DNA of 64,000 bases from Dryomyza anilis (GCA_951804985.1 OX638132.1:84138696-84202695), one strand, 5' to 3'. Shown: positions 21,393-33,900, counted from the stretch's first letter. The notes: a model not told the origin generated them from the sequence alone. Numbers and translations: made by a program.

Positions 21393-22420
21393 ACACTTAT
21401 CGTCACTGTCATGCCAAAGGGGCGAATGTGCTTTTTTAAAAATGTTGGTAAATTAAAATGTTAAAGTTTGAAGTGCTTTAAAAATCAGTAAGAACTATTT
21501 TTATTTTCAATTTTTTTATTATTTAATTTTATTCATCAATTATCATAAAGTATATAAAATATCTTTGAATTTGGACAACATACTGTATTATAAATACGGA
21601 TTTTGTGTGGCTATATCGTGACCAAAACGCAAATATTTTTGTTTTTTTTTGCTATAACTACTTATTTGCGCAAGATAAAATAGGAATGTAAAGACATTCA
21701 TTTTTTGTTTTTTAAAACAACTATCGATTGGAATCATTATTTAAAAATATTTTGCCAAACATGAATTTGCCATTTGTTATTTGCAAGAAAAATGTTTGGC
21801 AACATATTTTTTAGTAATGATGCCAATCGATAGGAGCTTTAAAACAAACAATTAATATCTTTACACCACTTTTTTTTTAACTTGGGTTAAACAAAAAAAC
21901 GAAGAAATCGGAAAAATTGAAAAATCTTATCTTGCCAAAAGGGCGAATCATTTCGTTTTTTTGCTATAACTATTTATTGGTGGAAGAAAAAATAGTGATT
22001 TAAGGCATATATTGTTTCCTTTTATAGCATCTATCGATTGGCATCATTATTTATAAATAATTTTCCAAATATCAATTTTTCATTTTTTATTTCTCAGATA
22101 AATGTTTGGCAAAATATTTTCAAATAATGATGCCAATCGATAGGTGCTTTAGAAACAAATAATTATTGCCTTTACATCACTATTTTATATTGCACCAATA
22201 AAGGGTTATAGCTAAAAAACGAAAATATTTGAAAAATTAAAAATCTTGGCATGCCAAAAGGGCGAATCTTTTCGTTTTTTTGCTATAACTCTTTATTGAC
22301 ACAAGATAAAATAGTGATGTTAAGACATTAATTAGTAGTTTCCTAAACACCTATCAATTGACATCATTATTAAAAATATAATTGGCCAAACATTTTTCTT
22401 GCAAATAATAAAAATTCAAA
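21393..22420. mobile_element. Foldback element family C, copy 2 (multiple hairpin units)
   Basis: The left edge is ATCGTCACTGTCATGCCAAA. Three hairpin-type units follow, at about 21640-21890, 21955-22210 and 22255-22400 (the last incomplete). Each contains GCTATAACT, a long arm with AATATTTTGCCAAACA and CGATAGG/CCTATCG, and TTCGCCCTTTT/AAAAGGGCGAA edges. The outer 250 bp reappears inverted at 25440-25715, suggesting that 21393-25715 may once have been one large foldback with later insertions. Confidence 0.75.
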
Positions 22421-23458
22421 TAATAAATAAAAATAAAACCCCAAATAATAATTTCAATAGTAAAAACTATTATTTTATATTATGGACGCCACATAATTTC
22501 TATGAGTATGGGAAAAAACGTGCACTAGGCGGTTTACAAAATGAAACTTTTCTACGTCATCGTTCATCATACGTCAGTCATGTTAACGCATTTACAAACG
22601 GATTCAAAGGATGATCTACGACTTTGACATATAGTCATTCGCGACAATGCTCAGCTTAGTACTTATTGTTGCTGTTGACACTATTAACGCAGCCAACCAA
22701 CAGCAAACTACGTTAGCAGTCAACGCCGTCAAGAAAACGTCACACATTGCTGTGCTTAAAGTGTTTGGCTAACAGACGACGGCCGCCCGTACGGTCGGTC
22801 TTTCTGTCCTGTCATTTCTGAATGTTATGTGCAAGCAGCCGCCCATTGTAAACCACCATTCTTGGTACTACACACACAGCGCAAATAATGTTTTGGCGCA
22901 AGTTAAGTTTTCAATTTTCTGTCCGAACGAGATGTCTGTCTTCAGAAGAGTTATGCAGCGTTGCTCATGTTTTTGTTTTTTTAACGTTTTACTCACTTTT
23001 TTTGGTGTTTTTTTTTTGTATTTAACCCATAGTTAACTGCGTGGCCCAAAAGTACCCAGCCATTAACAACCTGTGCTGCTTGTGTTCAGTTTACTTCGCT
23101 TCATCAATGGCCTTTTCCAGATGTGTGTGTGTTTCATATTGAGCGTGGTTTAAGTAGCCTTTTGTTTCTATTTATTTTCTAAATAAGCTGCTTCGTCCTT
23201 CCTCGCTTTATCGACTTTGACGCCGATTTTAAGGCTTCCTTCGATGCGATAAGAATTAAACACGATTTGCTTGTTGCCGTTTAAATGGCCGAGAACTGTT
23301 ATATACCACATATTATTATATATAAAAGTTTCTATAACATAAGTACCTACTTTATGCGTGTTTTTGTGTCGTTGCAGGTTTAGAAATGTTTGGTTCTGGG
23401 GTAATAAACTTTTAGCCGCATGCATTTTTTATGGGTTTACAATAATATGCACTTCCCT
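22421..23458. other. Unique-looking DNA enclosed by family C arms
   Basis: This is lower in A/T than its surroundings (for example 22500-22860) and has no recognisable repeat. Open frames are short and unsupported. It may be host DNA or sequence carried inside a large foldback element. Confidence 0.35.
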
Positions 23459-23888
23459 CCCTAGTAGAAATTTTGGTAGGGCCATGGTCATGAAGTGATC
23501 ATGTCATTATTTGAGATGATCGGGATATGACGAGGCCCATAATGTCCTTGTAACGCAGTGTCCTGATCATGTACTGACCTCAGATCATGATCATGTACTG
23601 ATCGGGCAATTCCCCATTTTATTACTTACCCGACAATTGCCTTGTCAGAGCACGAGCATAATAGTGTTTCTCTCATTAAATCTCGATCATTGTCTGATGC
23701 TAATTTCGTTATGAGGAACAAATAATGTAGCTATGATCGGGAACATTGACTGTTTAGATAATGTAAACCCTGGTATGGTAAGCATGATAAGGGCATGCAA
23801 ATGCAATGATCATATTTTCTCTAATAGGGCTTACCCAACATAAACCCGATCATTTCCCGATGGTGCATCGGGTAAATTTCTACTAGGG
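23459..23888. mobile_element. MITE with CCCTAGTAG termini, full copy 2
   Basis: Nearly identical to 1362-1790 in sequence and length, with the same 15 bp termini. The left flank lacks a clear TA duplication. The right end is fused directly to a short deleted copy. Confidence 0.85.
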
Positions 23889-23974
23889 CTAGTAGAAATT
23901 TTGGTAGGGCCATGGTCATGAAGTGATCATGTCATTATTTGAGATGATCGGGATATGACGAGGCCCTACTAGGG
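23889..23974. mobile_element. Deletion derivative of the CCCTAGTAG MITE
   Basis: It starts CTAGTAGAAATTTTGGTAGG, lacking the first two C's, keeps the first ~75 bases of the family to GGGATATGACGAGG, then jumps to CCTACTAGGG. It abuts the full copy with no intervening bases, giving three termini in 516 bp. Confidence 0.8.
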
Positions 23975-24289
23975 TTGTTGGCTATGGTTTTTGTGCTTTT
24001 GAGGTTTTCTCGAGCATTTTTGTCGGCTTAGTGTGATCAAATAAACCATTAATGGCCGTCATTTTAATGAGTAGATTCAGTATGAAATTTAAAATGAATT
24101 CTCATTTCGGACAGTTTTCGAATTTGTGTGTTTTATAAATTATCTGTTATATAATATCTGTTATTGTCTGCATCACTATAAAAATTATATTCATTATACC
24201 GTGAAATATTTCCTACATTTATGTACGTAATTTTTTCAGGCCTAAATATAATTTCGATGCTGACACCTTTGAAATACAAAGACTGGTTA

Positions 24290-25100
24290 AAAAAAATCAA
24301 ATGGTTTTAAAAAAGAATTGAGAATGTAACCGAAACAGATATCCTGTTAAAACCGTTTGATTTTTTAAAACTAAAATGATCGCCAAAACTAAAATATCGT
24401 CACTATCATGCCAAAGGGCGAAATGTGTAATTTTTGACATTTGCGTTTTTTTTACATTTTTGAATTTAGTGTTGTGTGTGCTTTGTTGCATATTTCTAGC
24501 CACAAACAACAAAACAAAAAGGACTAATTTGCAAAATTGAAAATTTTGTCATGCCAAAAAGGCGAATCTTTTCGTTTTTTAGTCATAACTTTTCACTGGT
24601 ACAAGATAAAATAATGATGTAAAAGCATGATTTATTTGTTTTAATACACCTATCGAATGGCGTCATTATTTAAAAATATTTTTTCATACATTTTTCTTGC
24701 AAATTACAAAAATTCTTGCTGCTTGCCTTCTCGTCACTTTGTGCAGAACAGAATTCGCATTTTGTTCATTATACAAAGTGAAGTTATAGATTTAGCTAAT
24801 CGCAAACTGCATACAAGCTTGGTTGCTTCCGAAACAGCGGTATGGTCGGCCAAAAAGTTTTTGGTTTTTTGTCAAGACATATTGAATTTGGTAGACCTAG
24901 AGTCCGACAAATTAGTTTTTGCATTACTAAATTCGAAAAATTATTTTTATATAATGATGCCGATCGACAAACAATTAATCGCTTTATACCACTATTTTAT
25001 CTTTTATGAATAAAATGTTATGGAATTTTTTTTTCGAATTTTGCTATTTTTTTGCAAATGATTTAAAAAAAATGATTTTAATTGATAATAATATAATATA
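24290..25100. mobile_element. Foldback element family C, copy 3, left part
   Basis: Starting near 24390, ATATCGTCACTATCATGCCA is followed by TGACATTTGCG, GTCATGCCAAAAAGGCGAAT and the arm with ACAAGATAA and CACCTATCGA, to about 24710. This order matches 61025-61300. The expected hairpin partner is displaced. An unrelated ~230 bp segment (24716-24945) follows, then degraded arm sequence (GATGCCGATCGACAAACAAT). A SINE has inserted at the right. Confidence 0.7.
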
Positions 25101-25368
25101 ATAGTTTAGCGCTACAATCCTGTATAGAACTTCGGCCGACTCTCTCACCATTTTGAGCTGTGCGTGTTATATTTGTACTCAAAGTGGTGGGACCTACAGT
25201 TTATTGCGAACGGCGGGTGAGAGCTTTTTCATAGGCTATGGTTTTACTCTCGTATGTTTGCCATTTACTGTTTTCTATGAAAAGATGTTGTTAGCCCCAG
25301 TCCAGTCTTGAACCGGGGACCTTTCGGCTCGCAGTCCAACGCACTAACCAATGAGCTACCGCGGCTAC
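25101..25368 (-). repeat. tRNA-derived SINE, copy 1
   Basis: On the minus strand it starts GTAGCCGCGGTAGCTCATTG, with a tRNA-like head containing A-box and B-box sequences. The body is shared with 25941-26226 and 48111-48411 (TTTTCATAGAAA, GGTCCCACCACTTTGAGTAC), and the tail is rich in ATT/ATA. It sits inside family C sequence and is therefore younger than it. Internal sequence is shortened relative to the copy at 48111. Confidence 0.85.
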
Positions 25369-25715
25369 TCGATAGGTGCTTTAAAAACAACCAATTAATG
25401 ATTTTACTTCACTATTTGAATTCGAATTTGAATTCGTAGCCATAAAAAGTTATGGCAAAAAAACAAAAATATTTGTGTTCTGATCAGGATATAGCCACAC
25501 AGAATCGCTATTTATGTTGTATGTATAGTTATCCAAATCAAAAGATTTTTTTATATACGTTATGCTAATTGATGAATAAACAAAAATAACAAAGAAAAAA
25601 AACTAAAAAATAGTTTTTACTAATTTTTAAAGCAATTCAAACTTTATAATTTGATTTTCCTACATTTTTAAAATAGTACATTCGTCCCTTTGGCATGTCA
25701 GTGACGATATGATAT
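25369..25715 (-). mobile_element. Foldback element family C, right arm
   Basis: After the SINE, TCGATAGGTGCTTTAAAAAC resumes the arm. At 25440-25715 the sequence is the reverse complement of 21393-21660, including GATATAGCCACACAG, GTTTATTCATCAATT-type and CATTTTTAAAATAG motifs. It ends GGCATGTCAGTGACGATAT, the mirror of the 21393 end. Confidence 0.8.
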
Positions 25716-25940
25716 AAAGGTTTCCCGTTTTATTTGCATTTCTGTTTTAAAGAAGATTTTTATGATATTAGAAAAAAAAAAACTAACAGGCCCAACTATA
25801 AATTTTACCAAAGTAATTTTAATTTTTCACAATTCTTTGGAGTGTTTCCACAATATCCAGTTAAGTGTTTCTTTATTTAAAGTGTCAGTTGGTGTAAAAC
25901 TGGTGATGATGAAAAATCCCCTTAATATCGATATAATAAT

Positions 25941-26226
25941 AATAGTTTGGCACTACAGTTCTATAAGAACTTAGGCCGAGCTCTCTCACCATTTTGAGTT
26001 GTGCGTGTTACATTTGTACTCAAAGTGGTGGGACCTATAGTTTATTGCCGACTCTCTTTACATAGGCAATGTGTTTACTCTCGGAGGTTTGCCATTTATT
26101 GCCGAGAGGTAGCGCGGTATAGAAAAATGTTTCTATGAAAAGATGTTGTTAGCCCCAGTCCAGGCTTGAACCGAGGACCTTTCGGCTCGCAGTGCAAAGC
26201 ACTAACCACTAAGCTACCGCGGCTAC
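25941..26226 (-). repeat. tRNA-derived SINE, copy 2
   Basis: The same head, body and tail as the other copies, in minus orientation. The sequence ACATAGGCAATGTGTTTACT and the CGGAGGTTTGCCATTTATT stretch are retained. Two nucleotide changes in the tRNA-like head (for example GTAGCTTAGTGG) show that it is a separate, diverged insertion. Confidence 0.85.
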
Positions 26227-28139
26227 GGTACCTCGATACCTCTTACAAAAACCCGCACGTTTCAATTTTATCGAAAAACAGCGAGTGGATGTAAATTTGA
26301 ACAGGTATGATCCAAAAATATTCCAGTGACGCACCTGAATAAGGTTCTAATGACAAAACTAGATGTGAATATATGCCCATTGGAAGTGTTTCATCAAACA
26401 AAATGTTTCATTGATGCACCTGGGTGTGAATCTATATCTACTCGAATACCATGTTAACAATAAAAAAAATAAAGAAATTAGGGCGTACTAAACTACATGG
26501 CCCTTTTCTAACTTATTACCGACAAATAAACTGTGTATTCTGTATATCTGTATCCAAAATACATATGTGCTTTTATTCGTGGCTAAATTAAAAATGTGCT
26601 TTTGTTCGTAGCAAAAATATAGATATATTTATATTCGTGTGAAAAATAAAATTATGCTTTAGTTCGTGGAGAAATTTGGAATGAGATTTTTTCATGGCAT
26701 ATATAATACAGTGCACTGTGTTATTTTAGGTATATGGTATGGCTAATTCGTGTGGTTCCTATGGCTATGGTTCCCTTTATATTAAGCACTGAATATATTT
26801 TTTCAAATTTTCATAAGTACAAAAACTAATCTTCAAGTGATAGGTCACAAGTTTGTAGTACATAAATTTATTTAAGACATTATTGATATTGAATGAAAAT
26901 GAATCAAAATCGCTGGAACCATTTAAAAAATAATCTATTCCAATACAACGAATCGTTTTAGTTTTTGTACTCTTGAAAATTTGAAAAATATACATTCGGT
27001 GCTTAATATAATAGAAACCATAACACGCATAACTTTGAGTTCTATGAACATTTTTACTGTTTTAATGTGCTTAATATTTTTTCCCAAAGACATAATGGTA
27101 CATTTTTTAATTCTTAATATAAATTTGACCAATTATCTGAAGACATTTTTTGAAATCCTTAATATTGATGGTTTAAGGACAAGATAGAAAATTAAAATGT
27201 ACTACAGAAAAGATCCTTAAGTGAATAACAACATTTGGTTTTCAGTCAAGAAATTCATATCTAATAACGTTGTACAGAAATGTTACTATGAAAATTAAGG
27301 ATTTACGAGATATTTGTGGGTCAATACCTCGTAATCCTGAAATGATAGAATATAATTTTATAGTATGATAAAATTTTTGATTAAGCCAAATGCTTGGAAC
27401 CGCTAAAGGATCATTCGATTTTGCAGTTTCATATAAAATAAAATATACTTTGCAGTGCTCAGTATTAGAGAAACTATAGCTCGTACGGCTTTCACATATT
27501 TGGCTACTTTTTATGTTTTTTTATGCTTAATATTTTTTCCATAGACAATATGATACATTTGTAACTCCTTAATATAAAATTAGTCGATTATATAGATTGA
27601 TCCTTTGAAAATCATTAATATTGGTATTAAAAGGACGAGATAAAAATTGAATATGTACTACAAATACGAAGCCTTGGATAGTGTCTACATTTGTATCTCG
27701 GACAACAAATCCATAACTACTACAGTTTTCTCAATAAATCAACGGTAATATTGCAGTCATTTTAGAACCTCTACCCTAACGTGATAGGACCTAAGTTTGT
27801 TGGGTAAAATTTCGTCAGCTTACTCAAGGATTCTAAAAAAATTATCAAATCTCCGTCACTAAATTTAGTGTCGCACTGTGTAATTGAATGCTTCTGTTCG
27901 TGGATAAATAAAAGTTATGCTTGTTTTAATGAAAATTTTTTAATGTGCCGTTTTTCGTAAGCGAATTGAAATATGTTGGTTTACGTAAGTGGCGTCGATA
28001 TGTTATTAAAATTATAAATCAAATTTTAAAATAAATTATTTATTTGTTTTTTTTCGATGAATATTGCAAATAAATGTTTTCATTAAAAAAAACAATGAAT
28101 TTTCAATGATTTTTTTATAATTGATATGAATTTGGAAAT
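26227..28139. repeat. AT-rich region with a diverged ~460 bp direct duplication
   Basis: About 26985-27230 and 27455-27690 share the order TGCTTAATATTTTTTCC, AGACATAATGGTACATTT / AGACAATATGATACATTT, TCCTTAATAT, AAGGACAAGATA / AAGGACGAGATA and TGTACTACA. The spacing is roughly 460 bases. TTCGTGG-type phrases flank the region near 26570-26670 and 27895. No coding capacity is supported. Confidence 0.5.
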
Positions 28140-29360
28140 AATGTGTTAAGAATATGCATTTCATTTGATATGAATTTGGTATGAACTTGGTATGATATTT
28201 GTATTTTGGTATTTGGAATGAAATAGGTATGAATTTGGTATGAATTTGGTATGAATTTGGTATGAATTTTGAATGAATAAGTAATCAATTTGGAGAGAAT
28301 TTGGTATGTGTTTGGTATGAATTTAGATTAAATTTAGTATGAAATTTTATTTTATTTTAATTTGGATAGAATTTAGGAATAATTTTGTCATGAATTTTTG
28401 TAGAATTTGGTATGGTTTGTTGTGAATTTGGTATGTCGTTGGTATGAATTTTGTGTGAATTTGGTATTAATTGGGTATGAATTTGGTAAGGTATTTGTAG
28501 AATTAACTACGAAATTGGTGTGAATTTTCTATGTATTTGAATTGAGTTAAGTAATGATTTGCATCGAATTAAGTATGAAATTGCTATAAAATTGATATGA
28601 AATTTTGTATGTATTTGGATTGAAATAAGTATGAATTCGGTATGGTTTTTCGTTTGAATTTAGTTTGAATTTGGTATAAATTTATTATAAATTTGGTAAC
28701 AATTTGGTACGAATTTGAATTGAATTTAATATAAATTTGGTATTAAGTTGGATTGAATTTAGTATTAATTTGGCATGAATTTAGTAGAATTTGGTATGAA
28801 ATGGTATGCATTTTGTATGTGTTTGGATTTAATTAAGTATTAATTTTGATTGAATTAAGTAAGAATTTGGTATAAATTTGGAATGAATTTTGTGCGAATT
28901 TGCATTGAATTTAGTATGAATTTGGTATGAAGTTGTTATGAATTCGGTATGATATTTGTATTATGGTATTTGGAATGAAATAGGTATGAATTTGGTATGA
29001 ATTTGTTATGAATTAGGTATGAATTTGTTATGACTTAGGTATGAATTTTGTATGCATAAAGAATCGATTTGGAAAGAATGCGGTATGTGTTTGGTATGAA
29101 TTTAGATTAAATTTAGTATGAAATTTTATTTTATTTTTTTTGGATTGAATTTAGTATAATTTTGGCATGAATTTTTGTAGAATTTGGTATGGTTTGGTGT
29201 GAATTTCGTAGTAATTGGTGTGGTATGATTTAGGTGTGGTATGAATTTGATGTTGATTTGTATGTATTTGGATTGAATTAAGTATTAATTTGTATTGAAT
29301 TTGGTATGAATTTGTTATGCATTTGTTTTTGTATAAAAAAATTAGTATTAATTTGGTATG
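28140..29360. repeat. 11 bp minisatellite (TTTGGTATGAA)
   Basis: About 1.2 kb of imperfect 11 bp units, with variants such as TTTAGTATGAA and TTTGGATTGAA. A longer segment around 28170-28400 recurs near 28930-29170 (GGTATGATATTTGTATT followed by GGAATGAAATAGGTATG), so the array contains a ~770 bp direct duplication. Confidence 0.9.
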
Positions 29361-31384
29361 TTTTCCGTATGAATTGATAAATCGAGCTTCATGAATTTCA
29401 ATCTTCTTATGTAAAAATTCAAAAATCATAATTTCATTTTTCTGTTACTTGACAAAGATTTATTCGGTACCTGCTGCTATTATAAAACGTTGGTATATTT
29501 CCAAATAAAATAAAAACTACTTTAAAACCATTTTTTTAATATTCTGTCTGGCAATGCGTTGGTGTCTCACTTGAATTTCTGACGCAGTTTTTACTGATTT
29601 TTATACTGCTGGAGTTTTATCATTGCATGAAGACTCCCTTCGTCCTTTGTGGCGTTATGACTTAAGTTGTGCTGTGTTGATTTAATGTTTGCATTTTTTG
29701 GCAACAGAGATAGCATTTTTTTCATCTATGACGGGGTGGATGTAATGTGGAATAATTCAAAACTACGAAAATTACTTGTGATTTTTGCAACTTTTTATTT
29801 TTATTTGTTTTATTATAATTTTTTTGGCTCATCTGTAATTAGAAGTTGAGAAAAATATTCATATATTTTGCATGTCAAATTGTGTGTCAAATTAAATATT
29901 TATTATGTGAGACAATTTTGAGACGATGCTTTTTGCGTTCCTTTCTTATATTTTTTATTTTTCATTATATTTAATTTTGAAAATTTCATGTAAGGCTAAG
30001 GGCAGAGCAATAATATATAATTTTTTACTGTTTTCATGTAATATAGAAACTTGATTTTCTGGTTCTAAATAATCTATTCCAATAATTTAAAGATCCTGCA
30101 ATGTACATTAAATGTGCAAAGTTAGAGGCGTATATGATGCATATTAACAAAGTTAGTCCGAATTCACAATCTATATTCTGGTTCGATTAAATGTGTAAAT
30201 TATAAATATTTTTATACAAAAACATGAGGTTTTTATTTTTAAATCATGTTCTCCAGTTCATTCTCTGCCACCAAAATCTTCATTTTTATTGCTCGTCGCT
30301 TTCTTGTAACTGTCAACGGCTTGTTAAGCTATATAAAAAATGTTTCTGTGCAAAAACTTTCGAATACATATCTTTGCACCCGGGGCATTGCATATATTTG
30401 TTCACTTATGAGTTTGTTTTGTGTTGTACTTAAGTTTTTCCAAGTTATCTGAGAGTGAATAAAAGATAAAATACACTTTATGTTTTTTTTTTTGTAAACA
30501 TGTTAAACCTCAACACATGCTTCGAAAAGTGATAAACATTGATAAAAGAATTCCCAAGAAACAATTTTATAAGCGAATAGTAAAAATGTTTGGAAATTAA
30601 CTTACTAATAAATACATTTCGACAACATTTTGAATATATTTATATAACATTTACGTATCTTTATTTTCACAAATGTATCGAAATATCGAAATATTTGTGA
30701 AACTATTATAAGAAAATGTTTTGAAATAAATGTTTTCCAGTTATTTTTATACAGTATTTTTAGAATCCTGATAAATAACTTACTTATTTTTATTTTCACA
30801 CGTATTTTTTGGTTGTCGGTTTAAGTTCTGAATTTGTTGAATAAATTGTTTTGAAATTAACGTACTTCCAAATAGTTTTCAACGCATTTTGAGCAGTACA
30901 TATAATTGTGCGGGGCATCAATTATTATTAACTATAAAAGTAATGAAAATTACAAGGTGGTAGTTTTAGATCTGTTGGTGGTGGGCGTTTATTCGATTTT
31001 GACCGCAGTATGTCATATGATGCTGGTGCTTCACATCGGCGAAATGCCCATATTATGCTCGACGATGTAGCGAATGTCATGGGCTTTTTGTCGTTGCAAT
31101 GTATGAAATCTTCATGCAGATATGCCTTCTATGGGTGCTGTTCGAACTAACCAATATATATTTCTTTTTTTATATAGTTTTTTTGATCTTTCAACACGTT
31201 TTGAAACACATTTATAAAAACATATTTTAAAAACTCATCTATGTTTATTTAAAACAGTTAATATACGTTTTTCAATGAGTGTATATAAACATCTATTAAA
31301 TCCCTACAATTTGCACAAAAATACACGAATAATACATTCTGAATATAATATATAAAACCATATACAAAACGTGTATACTTTACC
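29361..31384. other. AT-rich DNA, no gene recognised
   Basis: Mostly simple AT-rich sequence with T runs. The 30950-31140 part is less AT-rich and looks single-copy, but contains no supported exon. Overlapping frames near 30224-30450 are unsupported. Confidence 0.4.
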
Positions 31385-31780
31385 CAGTATTCCATTCGTA
31401 TCGATATCGTTACGAGATCAATGCGAGTAGATGGAGAAATCACACGACATCGGAGACGTTCTCGTAACGATATCGAGCGTCAAATTGGACCTAGATGGTA
31501 GGTAGATATCGAAACATTTTGTCGGAGTTTTCTCTATACGAGACATTTTTCGAAATCGGAACGATATCGAAGAAAAAAATGATCAAAGTTCGAGATTGCT
31601 GCGAAAAATATTGCGATATCGATTTGATAAATCTTTAAATATCGTATCTTGTCAAAGAATTTGAATGTACGAAAATTATTAAAAATTAGAATCGAGAATG
31701 CAACGAGATCGAACTTTTTTATCGAAGTTATTCGAGAAAGCTTCGAGGCATCGAAGGTCTCCGAGACATGGCAGACTCGG
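31385..31780. repeat. ATCGA/CGATATCG-rich region 2
   Basis: Contains GTATCGATATCGTTACGAGA, TAACGATATCGAGCG and GCGATATCGATTTGAT, and many TCGAAA words. The composition resembles 16345-16765, though not by simple alignment, so a shared origin is plausible but unproven. Confidence 0.45.
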
Positions 31781-32392
31781 CATTTTGAAATATACCTGTA
31801 AATCATGTACAATTTATGAAAATCCAAAATATAAAAAACATGTTTTAAAAACATTTATGAAATGTTTATTAACACAGAAAAGCACACATGTACTGGTGAA
31901 GCTCCTATATCTTGAATATTGCTATATTTAAGACACGTTTTCCAAAGAAAATCGTACGCTTATATTAAATGAAATATTTAGTTGAGTAAGCGTACAATAT
32001 GCGTATTTTCAAGCATAAATGTCTATTGGGTTGTCTCAATTTTAAAAAATGAGCTGCGAATACATTTTTGACAAAGTTCGAAAATTTTGTTGGCATTTTT
32101 CTAGCATGCTAACTCACAGATAACGGCAGAATTTCATGCAAATTTCATTTTTGAATTGTATTAAAATCTTTCGAAGTCTAAACTACATGACAAAAATGTG
32201 GTACAGAAAAGGCTTGAAGCCCAATAAATAAAAGTTTCGGTTTTTATAATCGTTTCAATTCGTTCACGGATTCGGAGTTCTTGTACGAAATAGTTGCCTT
32301 AGTTCTATGCGGGAAAATATGACCAGATCAGATCATGTTGAAGCTCTAAGATCTAAATTTTTGTTCACCCTACACTAAAAGTGAAAGGGTAT
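31781..32392. other. AT-rich DNA flanking the solo LTR
   Basis: A mariner-end-like phrase (TATTGGGTTGTCTCAATTTT at 32022) is visible without a partner. The block CACCCTACACTAAAAGTGAA just left of the LTR resembles a common fly repeat flank. No gene was seen. Confidence 0.35.
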
Positions 32393-32933
32393 TGTTACGA
32401 AAAGAGGTAATTTGCTCCACTCTGCAAGCAATCAACAATAATAAATGAGAGCGCACTAATCAATGTGTTTGAAAGAGACGGAAGATCATTCAGCGCACTA
32501 AGCAATGTGTTAGAAAGAGACGGAAGATCATTCAGCGAATTAAGCAATGTGCGATAAAAAGATGGAAGATCAGCACATTAAAACACATGAGTGCGAATGA
32601 GATGCCAATAGCGTGCGTCTTTCACGAAACGAGTAGAACGTTCTCGAAACATGTCGAACTGATGCATGCTATATATAAGGGCACCAAATCGGAGGCACAG
32701 CACTTCAGTAGTGATTGGAAAGTGGTCGAGTGCGTTTCGTGTGATAAATGTCAAGTTAAATAGTGGTCATGCAATAGTTGTTAGAATTTGTTATTAGTAA
32801 AGTTGTTTATTAAAGTGAATTAATAAAGTTATTTGTTATAATTTAAACCAAACATAATAGTGTTTTTATTTTGTACACAATCCAGAGATACGAACTTTTA
32901 GATCAGTTTTCCGTAGACTGAATTTTCGTAACA
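32393..32933 (+). mobile_element. Solo LTR of an LTR retrotransposon (541 bp)
   Basis: It begins TGTTACGAAAA and ends TTTTCGTAACA, a perfect 11 bp inverted terminus with TG...CA. Inside are a TATA box (TATATAAGG at about 32671), an initiator TCAGT at 32705 about 34 bases downstream, and AATAAA at 32822, in the U3-R-U5 order. U3 carries three 42 bp tandem repeats starting at 32451, 32493 and 32535, each with GGAAGATCA. No primer-binding site, gag/pol or second LTR is adjacent. The flanks GTAT and GTGT could be an imperfect 4 bp duplication. Solo LTRs arise by recombination between two LTRs. The family is not identified. Confidence 0.85.
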
Positions 32934-33214
32934 GTGTATTAAAATTGGTGGTACGTATGAAATAGAAAAGTACACAAATTTGTAATTTGGAACATCTACT
33001 GAGTCCATTAAGCAATGTACATCTGTCTGCGAGAGTGAACAGCGAGAGATATAAAGGGTAACAAAATATATCTCTTATTAGTCATTTTTGAGAAATTAAG
33101 ATACACAATTCTCTTTTCAGATGACTTCCAGTATATCTGGAGCACATACTGATCGTAACTTTTAATTACCAATTTGGGTATATATGGAGATATAACCGTT
33201 AAAGCTAATATTAC

Positions 33215-33712
33215 ATTTTTTTTGTCAAAAAAAAAAAAAAAATTGATAAAAAATGTAAAAAAAAATGTATTTGACAAAAATAACAATGTTCGAAATATTT
33301 CGAAAAAAAAATGTTGTTAAAAAATTTTTGGGCGACAAAAACAACGCAATAGTCGATTTATCAAAAAAAAAAACGACAATATTCGAAAAATTTCGAAAAT
33401 ATTAAAAAATTGTTAAAACATATTTGGACGACAAAAAAACACAATTTTTTAAAACAACAGAAAATCGATAAAAAAAAATGTTCGAAAATTTTCGAAAAAA
33501 ATTTAAACAAAACATCGCAATTTTCGAAAAACCATTTCCCAAAAAAAATATATAAAATTTCGAAATCACCATTTTCGAAAAAAATATATATTCGAAAATT
33601 TTCGCTAAAAAATTTAAACAAAAATGTTGGAAGATATAAACAACGCAATTTTCGAAAAACCATTACCCAACAAAAAAAAAATTATAAAGTTTCGAAATCA
33701 ACATTTTTCAAA

Positions 33713-33789
<77 letters not shown>

Positions 33790-33900
33790 TTGACAAAAAA
33801 ACAATGTTCGAAAATTTTCGAAAAAAATTTAAACCTAAATTTTGGACGATTAAAACAACTTAATTTTCGAAAAACATTTTACAAAAAAGAAAATGTATAA
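33215..33900. repeat. A-rich TTCGAAAATTTTCG tandem-like region
   Basis: Units of the form AATGTTCGAAAATTTTCGAAA, followed by AAATTTAAACAAAA and spaced about 60-130 bases, recur across the block with long A runs. Open frames here encode Lys/Asn/Ile-rich low-complexity peptides and are artefacts. Confidence 0.7.
33718..33786. repeat. (TA)n microsatellite
   Basis: An uninterrupted run of about 34 TA dinucleotides within the A-rich region. Confidence 0.98.

Noticed and set aside
32022..32060. mariner-like end TATTGGGTTGTCTCAATTTT
   Set aside because: Only one end was found, with no partner and no transposase; not enough to annotate an element.
33410..33863. Lys/Asn-rich frames ending in Ile-Tyr runs
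   Set aside because: A-rich tandem sequence plus a (TA)n microsatellite; low-complexity artefact.
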